A stretch of DNA of 64,000 bases from contig CAZPMH010000001.1 of assembly GCA_964587815.1 (NCBI GenBank), positions 1-64,000 on the forward strand, given 5' to 3'. Positions within the stretch are counted from its first letter, which is position 1, and each line of letters opens with the position of its first letter. Below are positions 57,924-64,000 of the stretch, piece after piece. The notes under the pieces were generated by a model. That model was given only the letters and a program-made list of their open reading frames with translations. It was not told the DNA's origin and searched no databases. A program made the translations under genes and the position numbers. The stretch comes from UBA1672 sp964587815 (lineage in GTDB: Bacteria; Pseudomonadota; Alphaproteobacteria; Micavibrionales; Micavibrionaceae).

Positions 57924-60029
57924 ATGCAATTCGAACTTATCGCTGTCTTTTCACCGCTCATTGCATTTTTGATTGCCGGTTTATTCGGCAAATCTATTGG
58001 TGACCGCGGCTGCGAATTCGTGACTTGCGGCGCAGTTATTCTTGCGGCGGCAGCGTCTATCGCACTGTTTTTCAACGTTATTTTCACGCCTAATATGGTT
58101 GATGGCAAATTTACAACAGTCTTATTTGACTGGATCACATCAGGTGATTTTGCCGTTAAATGGTCGCTACGAATTGATCAGCTTTCAGTTGTTATGATGT
58201 GTGTTGTGAACATAGTGTCCGCTTGTGTTCATGTTTATTCCGTAGGGTACATGCATCACGATAAATCACGCGGTCGTTTTATGGCTTATCTGAGCCTGTT
58301 CACATTCGCCATGTTAATGCTGGTTACGTCTGATAATTTGTTGCAGCTATTTGTCGGATGGGAAGGTGTTGGTGTTGCATCTTACTTATTGATTGGTTTT
58401 TGGAATCACAAACATTCTGCAAATGCCGCTGCAAAGAAGGCCTTTATTGTTAACCGCGTTGGTGATGTTGGTTTAGCACTTGGGATCATGGCTGTTTTTA
58501 TGGTTTTTGGCACGCTCAACTTCCAACAGATTTTCGATACTGCGCCGAGTTATGCCGACGTGAGCTTACCTGTTTTAGGATATGATGTGCATGGCTTTAC
58601 GCTGATTGCATTCCTTCTGTTTATCGGGGCGATTGGTAAGTCGGCTCAGCTGGGTTTGCATACATGGTTGCCTGATGCGATGGAAGGACCTACACCTGTT
58701 TCTGCGCTTATCCATGCAGCGACTATGGTAACAGCAGGTGTATTTTTGATTGCACGTCTTTCGCCAATTTTTGAATATGCGCCCGACGCTTTGATGGTTG
58801 TTACCGTTTTTGGCGCGACGACGGCATTTGTTGCGGCAACAATCGGAATGACGCAATTTGATATTAAGCGCGTTATTGCCTATTCAACGATGAGCCAATT
58901 GGGGTACATGTTCTTTGCGCTTGGTGTGTCTGCCTATGGCGCAGCAATCTTCCACCTTATGACACATGCTTTCTTTAAGGCATTGCTCTTCTTAGGTGCG
59001 GGCTCTGTTATTCATGCTATGTCTGATGAACAGGATATGCGTAATATGGGCGGAATATGGCGCAAGGTTCCGGTTACTTACACAATGATGTGGATCGGTT
59101 CTTTAGCACTGGCAGGGGTTTTTCCGTTTGCCGGCTATTATTCGAAAGACATCGTGCTTGAGGCGGCGTGGGCTGATCATTCATGGTTTGGTCATTACGC
59201 CTATTGGATGGGTATTGCCGCCGCGTTTATGACAGCATTTTATAGTTGGCGCCTCATTATCATGACGTTCCATGGTAAGCCAAGAGCAAGCGAGAAAGTT
59301 ATGAGCCATGTTCATGAATCTCCATCCGTTATGATCGCACCATTGTTGGTTTTGGCGACCGGTGCAATTCTTGCGGGCTCCGTGTTCTATGGCGGTTTTG
59401 TCGGATCCACATACCATCATAACGACAAAGAAAAGCATGCAGGACTTGTTATATCGACAGCACATGCAGCGGAAAATAAACACCAAGCATCTGGCGATGA
59501 TCATCACAAGCCAAATTATTGGTCTCGTGAATATTTCTGGCACAGCTCGATTTATGTCTTGCCTGAAAACGATACAGTTGCCGAGGCACATCACGTTCCG
59601 TATTGGGTAAAGAAGTTGCCTTCTGCTGTAGGGATTCTCGGTATTTTATTAGCCTATTTAATCTACATGGTGCGTCCCGGTACGTCCGGCAGTGTGGCAC
59701 GCTTTTTCAAACCGCTCCATACTCTGTTTTTCAGAAAGTGGTTTTTTGATGAAATATATAATGCACTCTTTGTAAAAAACACGCTCCGTTTAGGACGTCT
59801 GTTCACGAAAACTGATCGCTCCGTGATTGACGGTGTCGGGCCTGACGGGTTTTCAGGCTTTACAAACCGATTGGCACACGGATTAAGTCGTTTCCAAAGC
59901 GGATTTGTTTACCAGTATGCTTTGGTCATGATTATCGCCCTGATTTGTTTGATTTCATGGTTTGTTTTCCGCGCTGATCCTTCTTTTTATGCCGCTCAAA
60001 CTGATATTGTTCAGGAGGTTATTAAATGA
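57924..60029 (+). CDS. nuoL: NADH-quinone oxidoreductase subunit L
   Basis: Distal antiporter-like proton pump subunit. It is 701 residues with about sixteen helices. The core includes the Glu in LFVGWEGVGVASYLLIG (about 140-156), Lys in AIGKSAQLGLHTWLPDAMEGP (about 231-251), and a later Lys in the YYSKDIVL segment (about 410). A His-rich loop (about 490-560) precedes the lateral helix and the final anchor (about 655-685). It overlaps nuoM by four bases. Confidence 0.97.
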   Translation: MQFELIAVFSPLIAFLIAGLFGKSIGDRGCEFVTCGAVILAAAASIALFFNVIFTPNMVDGKFTTVLFDWITSGDFAVKWSLRIDQLSVVMMCVVNIVSACVHVYSVGYMHHDKSRGRFMAYLSLFTFAMLMLVTSDNLLQLFVGWEGVGVASYLLIGFWNHKHSANAAAKKAFIVNRVGDVGLALGIMAVFMVFGTLNFQQIFDTAPSYADVSLPVLGYDVHGFTLIAFLLFIGAIGKSAQLGLHTWLPDAMEGPTPVSALIHAATMVTAGVFLIARLSPIFEYAPDALMVVTVFGATTAFVAATIGMTQFDIKRVIAYSTMSQLGYMFFALGVSAYGAAIFHLMTHAFFKALLFLGAGSVIHAMSDEQDMRNMGGIWRKVPVTYTMMWIGSLALAGVFPFAGYYSKDIVLEAAWADHSWFGHYAYWMGIAAAFMTAFYSWRLIIMTFHGKPRASEKVMSHVHESPSVMIAPLLVLATGAILAGSVFYGGFVGSTYHHNDKEKHAGLVISTAHAAENKHQASGDDHHKPNYWSREYFWHSSIYVLPENDTVAEAHHVPYWVKKLPSAVGILGILLAYLIYMVRPGTSGSVARFFKPLHTLFFRKWFFDEIYNALFVKNTLRLGRLFTKTDRSVIDGVGPDGFSGFTNRLAHGLSRFQSGFVYQYALVMIIALICLISWFVFRADPSFYAAQTDIVQEVIK

Positions 60030-61657
60030 GTACACCTCCAATTTTATCGATTATGATATTTTTGCCACTGATTTGTGCGCTCTTGGTCGCAATGGTTCGC
60101 GGCGAGAAGGGTGATCAGGCAATTGTAGAGAAAAATGTTAAGCATTTATCTTTGTTCAGCTCGATTTTTGTTTTTGCATTTAGCTTGTTTCTGTATCAAA
60201 ATTATGACCCTCGTTCATCGGAGTTTCAATTTGTTGAGCAGTATAGCTGGTTTGGTGACACCAATATTACTTATCATCTTGGCGTTGATGGTATATCGCT
60301 TTATTTCATTCTGCTGTCTGCTTTCCTGACGCCAATTTGTATTTTGGCAAGTTGGAATTCAATCAAGACACGCATCAAAGAATATATGATTGCTTTCCTT
60401 GTTCTTGAAAGCTTCATGATCGGTACATTTGCGGCACTCGACACCGTTTTGTTTTATGTTTTCTTTGAAGGTGTCCTTATACCGATGTTTCTGATTATCG
60501 GTATTTGGGGTGGTGCAAGACGTGTCTATGCCTCATTTAAGTTCTTTCTATATACGCTTCTTGGATCTGTCTTGATGCTGTTGGCTATTTTGATGCTTTA
60601 CCATGTTGGTGGGTCTACGGATATGAGCGTTTTGGCAAACGCCTCGATTGACCCCGGTTTGCAAAAATGGCTATGGCTTGCGTTTTTTGCCAGTTTTGCT
60701 GTCAAGATGCCGATGTGGCCGTTTCATACGTGGCTTCCTGATGCACACGTGGAGGCACCAACAGCAGGGTCAGTCATTTTGGCGGGGGTTTTGTTGAAAA
60801 TGGGTGGTTACGGTTTTCTTCGTTTCTCGCTTCCTATGTTGCCTGATGCGAGCGCTTATTTCGCCCCGATGATGATGTGGTTGAGTGTCATTGCGATTAT
60901 TTATACATCCCTTGTTGCGTTGGTTCAAAATGATATGAAGAAACTGATTGCCTATTCATCTGTGGCGCATATGGGATTTGTGACTTTGGGAATATTCAGC
61001 TTTACCACTCAAGGTGTTGAAGGTGCGATTTTTCAAATGATTAGCCATGGCATTATTTCATCCGGTCTCTTCTTATGTGTCGGTGTCGTTTATGACCGCC
61101 TTCATACAAGAGAGATTGGTCGATATGGCGGCCTTGTTAATAACATGCCTGCCTATGCGGTTGTCTTTATGACTCTGATGCTCGGCTCGGTCGGATTGCC
61201 CGGGACAAGCGGTTTTGTTGGTGAGTTTTTAAGCTTGCTCGGTGCGTTTGAATATAACTTCGTTTATGCGGCGTTGGCGGCGTTCGGTATGGTTCTCGGG
61301 GCGGCCTATATGCTTGTGCTTTATCGCCGTGTTATTTTCGGCCCGCAGGACAATAAAGATGCTGCAGAGATGAGCGACCTCAATAAATTTGAGAAAATCA
61401 CGCTTATTCCTTTGGTTGCTTTGGTTTTTTATCTGGGTGTTTTTCCAAACAGTGTTTTAGAAAAGCTTTCTCCTGCCGTTACGTCGATTACAGCAAAGTA
61501 TGAATTTATTTATGACGCAAGGGCGATGAGCGAAGAAGATGTTTATGACGGAGGGCTTATTCCGACCCCCATATCGGAAGATGCGATAGATCAGCAAAGC
61601 CCTGTTTTGGAAGACAGCGACGGAAATACAGGTGAGGGCAGGTCTTATAATGATTAG
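60026..61657 (+). CDS. nuoM: NADH-quinone oxidoreductase subunit M, with acidic tail
   Basis: Second antiporter-like pump subunit. It is 543 residues, longer than the usual 490-510. FYVFFEGVLIPMFLIIGIWGG (two parts, about 147-167) holds the key Glu, FAVKMPMWPFHTWLPDAHVEAPT (about 228-250, two parts) the Lys. A roughly 45-residue acidic tail (about 497-543; SEEDVYDGG, QQSPVLEDSDGN) follows the last helix. Its end overlaps nuoN by eight bases. Confidence 0.96.
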   Translation: MSTPPILSIMIFLPLICALLVAMVRGEKGDQAIVEKNVKHLSLFSSIFVFAFSLFLYQNYDPRSSEFQFVEQYSWFGDTNITYHLGVDGISLYFILLSAFLTPICILASWNSIKTRIKEYMIAFLVLESFMIGTFAALDTVLFYVFFEGVLIPMFLIIGIWGGARRVYASFKFFLYTLLGSVLMLLAILMLYHVGGSTDMSVLANASIDPGLQKWLWLAFFASFAVKMPMWPFHTWLPDAHVEAPTAGSVILAGVLLKMGGYGFLRFSLPMLPDASAYFAPMMMWLSVIAIIYTSLVALVQNDMKKLIAYSSVAHMGFVTLGIFSFTTQGVEGAIFQMISHGIISSGLFLCVGVVYDRLHTREIGRYGGLVNNMPAYAVVFMTLMLGSVGLPGTSGFVGEFLSLLGAFEYNFVYAALAAFGMVLGAAYMLVLYRRVIFGPQDNKDAAEMSDLNKFEKITLIPLVALVFYLGVFPNSVLEKLSPAVTSITAKYEFIYDARAMSEEDVYDGGLIPTPISEDAIDQQSPVLEDSDGNTGEGRSYND

Positions 61658-63089
61658 CGATTTGAATATTATGCTCCTGTTCCCTGAAATCTTTCTTGCT
61701 ATCACAGGTATGGCATTTTTGATTTTCGGTGTTTTCAAAGGCAACCGCTCCACAGATGTGCTTTGTTACTCATCCTGTGCGTGTTTTATCTTGGCTGCTT
61801 TTATTCTCATTCGAAATGGCTTTGACGACGCAGATGTCTTCAGGGGCATGTTGGCGCATGATTCTTTTACCAGTATTTTTAAGCTTATGATTTTGGTCGG
61901 TCTGACGGCTTCGTTGGCACTTTCGATAAAGTATTTATATCAAGAGCGTATTGCGCGATTTGAATATCCAGTGCTTGTTATTTTTGCAGGCGTCGGGATG
62001 ATGCTGATGGTATCAGCCAACAATTTTTTAAGCCTGTATATGGCGCTGGAGCTTCAATCTCTTAGTCTTTATGTTCTTGCCGCTTTCCATCGGAATTCCT
62101 TGCGTTCGGGTGAAGCTGCTGCGAAATATTTCATTTTGGGTGCCTTGTCTTCCGGTATGCTTCTATTCGGGATTACACTTGTGTACGGTTTCACGGGTAG
62201 CCTTGATTTCTTGGTCATTCAGGAAACAATTAACGGCTTAGACGCTATTCCTCCCGGGTTTACAGTTGGGCTTGTCTTCGTTGTTGCGGCCTTGGTTTTC
62301 AAACTTTCTGCTGCCCCTTTCCATATGTGGACACCAGACGTTTATCAAGGGGCTCCAACTAGTGTTACGGCATTGTTTGCGATTGTTCCTAAAATTGCCG
62401 CTATGGGGCTTTTAATCCGCTTGCTTTATATTCCATTTGAGGGGGCGCAGGTACAGTGGGTGCAAATTTTGTATTTCGTTTGTCTTGCATCGCTTTTTAT
62501 CGGGTCATTCGCGGCAATTGCGCAGCGCAATATTAAGAGGCTGTTTGCATATAGTTCCATCGGGAATATCGGTTATGCGTTGATCGGTGTGCTTTCAGGT
62601 AGCATCGCAGGTGTATCTGCAGTTCTTGCATTCCTGCTGATCTATATGGTTATGACTACGGGCGTATTTGCAATTATCATTTCGATGCGTCGTAATGGCA
62701 TTGCCGTTGATAAAATTGAGGATCTTGCCGGTTTTTCTAAGAATAACCCTATGTTGGCTTACGCAATGGCCGTTCTTATGTTTTCCATGAGTGGTATTCC
62801 GCCTATGGCGGGTTTCTTTGGTAAGCTCGTTATTTTCAACGCCGCGATTACCAACGAATTTTATGTCCTTGCGGTACTTGGTGTTCTGGCTTCGGTTGTT
62901 GCTGCGTATTACTACATCAACATTATCAAGGTTATGTTCTTCGATGAGCCTGCCCATCCATTTGATGATGAAATGAGCATCGCTAATAAAATTATTATTT
63001 TACTTTCTGTTGCCTTTGTCGTTTTGTTTATTCTCAAACTTGATCTTATTTTGAATGCAACAATGGGCGCGGCTCAGGCGCTGCTGTAA
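61650..63089 (+). CDS. nuoN: NADH-quinone oxidoreductase subunit N
   Basis: Third antiporter-like pump subunit. From the ATG at 61650, preceded by AGGGCAGG, it is 479 residues; a GTG at 61632 in the same frame is less likely. LYMALELQSLSLYVLAAF (about 130-147) holds the key Glu, and FKLSAAPFHMWTPDVYQGAPT (two parts, about 216-236) the Lys. It ends the Complex I genes. Confidence 0.96.
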   Translation: MISDLNIMLLFPEIFLAITGMAFLIFGVFKGNRSTDVLCYSSCACFILAAFILIRNGFDDADVFRGMLAHDSFTSIFKLMILVGLTASLALSIKYLYQERIARFEYPVLVIFAGVGMMLMVSANNFLSLYMALELQSLSLYVLAAFHRNSLRSGEAAAKYFILGALSSGMLLFGITLVYGFTGSLDFLVIQETINGLDAIPPGFTVGLVFVVAALVFKLSAAPFHMWTPDVYQGAPTSVTALFAIVPKIAAMGLLIRLLYIPFEGAQVQWVQILYFVCLASLFIGSFAAIAQRNIKRLFAYSSIGNIGYALIGVLSGSIAGVSAVLAFLLIYMVMTTGVFAIIISMRRNGIAVDKIEDLAGFSKNNPMLAYAMAVLMFSMSGIPPMAGFFGKLVIFNAAITNEFYVLAVLGVLASVVAAYYYINIIKVMFFDEPAHPFDDEMSIANKIIILLSVAFVVLFILKLDLILNATMGAAQALL

Positions 63090-63095
63090 TTTTAA

Positions 63096-63818
63096 ATGTC
63101 TATACGCTGGTCGATTGAGACGCACAACACACTAGACAGCACACAGCGCAACCTTCTTGAGCGCAAAGATTTAAGTGACGGTCTTGTTGTTCAAGCTTAT
63201 TCTCAACAGGCAGGAAAAGGACGGCATGGCCGAGAATGGTTTAACGCAGAGGGTAATCTTTTTCTGTCTTTTGTTTTGCAGCCAACTATTGAACAAAAAT
63301 GCTTCGGTCAGATTTCTTTATGTGTTGGGCTGGCGGTTTTAAGAACAATTAAAGATTATGCTTCGACAGCTCCGGTTGTTCTGAAATGGCCCAATGATGT
63401 TCTGGTCGATGATAAAAAAATCTCGGGGATTTTGATTGAAAGTAAAACTGTAAATCATCAGCTTGCACCGTTTCTTATTGTCGGTATCGGCGTCAATGTG
63501 AATTCCACGCCAGTCGAACAGTTTGCGTCTTTAAAGGATTGCGTTCACAAAGATATAGACGTTGATACCTTTCGAGATAAGTTGCTTGAGCATTTTAGCA
63601 TCATTTACGACCAGCTTATCACAGAAGGATTTGAGACTTTGGTAGAGGAATGGCTAGCTAACAGCTACGATAAGGGTCGGCATATTGGTGTGAAAATTGG
63701 AGACAAGACTGTTTCGGGCCAATTTGTCGATGTTGACAGATTTGGATATTTACGTCTTATATGCGATGAAAGTCACAAGATGAAAACGGTTTCTTCCGGC
63801 GATGTCTTTCTGATTTAA
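63096..63818 (+). CDS. birA: Biotin--[acetyl-CoA-carboxylase] ligase
   Basis: Attaches biotin to the carrier protein of acetyl-CoA carboxylase. It is 240 residues, catalytic and C-terminal domains only, without the DNA-binding domain of enteric BirA, so it is not expected to act as repressor. Motifs are TLDSTQRNLLE, QQAGKGRHGREWFNAEGNLFLSF (two parts, about 38-60), LKWPNDVLVDDKKISGILIE (about 93-112) and VGIGVNVN. It follows nuoN by six bases, the normal alphaproteobacterial order. Confidence 0.94.
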   Translation: MSIRWSIETHNTLDSTQRNLLERKDLSDGLVVQAYSQQAGKGRHGREWFNAEGNLFLSFVLQPTIEQKCFGQISLCVGLAVLRTIKDYASTAPVVLKWPNDVLVDDKKISGILIESKTVNHQLAPFLIVGIGVNVNSTPVEQFASLKDCVHKDIDVDTFRDKLLEHFSIIYDQLITEGFETLVEEWLANSYDKGRHIGVKIGDKTVSGQFVDVDRFGYLRLICDESHKMKTVSSGDVFLI

Positions 63819-63851
63819 AATCAGTGTCTTGGGAAGTATGAAAGAGGTTCT

Positions 63852-64000
63852 ATGTTATTAGGTGTTGATGTTGGGAACACAAACACGGTCTTTGCTTTAT
63901 TCGATGGTGATCTCGTTAAGCATAATTGGCGATGCCAAACAGATTCCGCCAGAACAGCTGATGAATATGCCGCGTTTTTAAAGCAGATGTTTGAGATTGA
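63852..64000 (+). CDS. coaX: Type III pantothenate kinase, 5' end only
   Basis: First step of coenzyme A synthesis. The ATG at 63852, with AAAGAGG upstream, opens a frame reading MLLGVDVGNTNTVFALFDGD and on to the window edge, 49 codons. The ASKHA phosphate-binding motif DVGNTNT near the start is diagnostic. birA-coaX follows nuoN as usual. The rest lies outside the window. Confidence 0.9.
   Translation, partial: MLLGVDVGNTNTVFALFDGDLVKHNWRCQTDSARTADEYAAFLKQMFEI

Noticed and set aside
61632..61657. Frameshift between nuoM and nuoN
   Set aside because: The overlap is an ordinary short gene overlap; both proteins are complete with normal ends and starts.
1..64000. CRISPR array, insertion sequence, prophage, toxin-antitoxin or defence island
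   Set aside because: No regularly spaced repeats, transposase, integrase, cas, restriction endonuclease or toxin gene was seen; CcrM is a cell-cycle methyltransferase without a partner nuclease.

Overview
The window is a gene-dense stretch of chromosome from an alphaproteobacterium of moderate to low GC. The gene orders are alphaproteobacterial: tkt / small coiled-coil gene / zapA / 6S RNA / 5-FCL; ruvCAB-ybgC-tolQRAB; nadD-rsfS-rlmH-M23-ctpA-yibQ-rppH; atpI-atpB-atpE-atpF'-atpF without the F1 genes; mutY/dciA-like and dsbA-smc; ccrM near rnhB; nuoA-N followed by birA and coaX. A CcrM-type GANTC methyltransferase is present. Family or genus cannot be fixed from the sequence; a low-GC environmental lineage is plausible.

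Layout. 1-1868 is the 5' part of transketolase (minus), divergent from a plus-strand block (2147-12001): a small coiled-coil protein, zapA, 6S RNA, 5-formyl-THF cyclo-ligase, ymdB-like phosphoesterase, yebC, a small membrane protein, ruvC-ruvA-ruvB, ybgC, tolQ-tolR-tolA-tolB. From 11991 to 29147 nearly everything is on the minus strand: dciA-like, efp, suhB, an OmpA-domain protein, a membrane-anchored DsbA-like protein, smc, the Fo genes of ATP synthase, proA, nadD, rsfS, rlmH, an EnvC-like M23 protein, ctpA, a YibQ-like protein and rppH. mutY and an unrecognised secreted protein (29177-31319, plus) interrupt it. Then folB, ccrM, rnhB, pepN, proB, obgE, rpmA, rplU and a CPBP membrane protein run on the minus strand to 39902. 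ispG-ald, tRNA-Asp and the Complex I genes follow on the plus strand.

The Complex I locus is the least ordinary part. nuoA-F carries a pentapeptide-like/OmpA fusion gene between nuoE and nuoF and a UPF0145 gene after nuoF. purQ and a long PurS-like/PurL fusion, both on the opposite strand, split nuoF from nuoG. A MazG/PRA-PH-like gene sits between nuoG and nuoH. NuoH and NuoM carry acidic C-terminal tails. birA and the start of coaX close the window.

Most of the window is housekeeping: DNA repair and recombination, envelope constriction (Tol), cell-wall hydrolase control, translation factors, respiration. I saw no CRISPR array, transposase, integrase, toxin-antitoxin pair or recognisable defence system. 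The observations most worth a second look are small: (1) a promoter, two tiny overlapping ORFs and an intrinsic terminator packed between nadD and rsfS, looking like an attenuator or small RNA; (2) a cluster of GANTC sites, including a 12-bp palindrome, in the leader of ccrM; (3) a 34-bp repeat of the 3' end of tRNA-Asp 124 bp downstream, resembling an integration scar; (4) the foreign-looking genes lodged in the nuo locus. All intergenic stretches are shorter than 300 bases.
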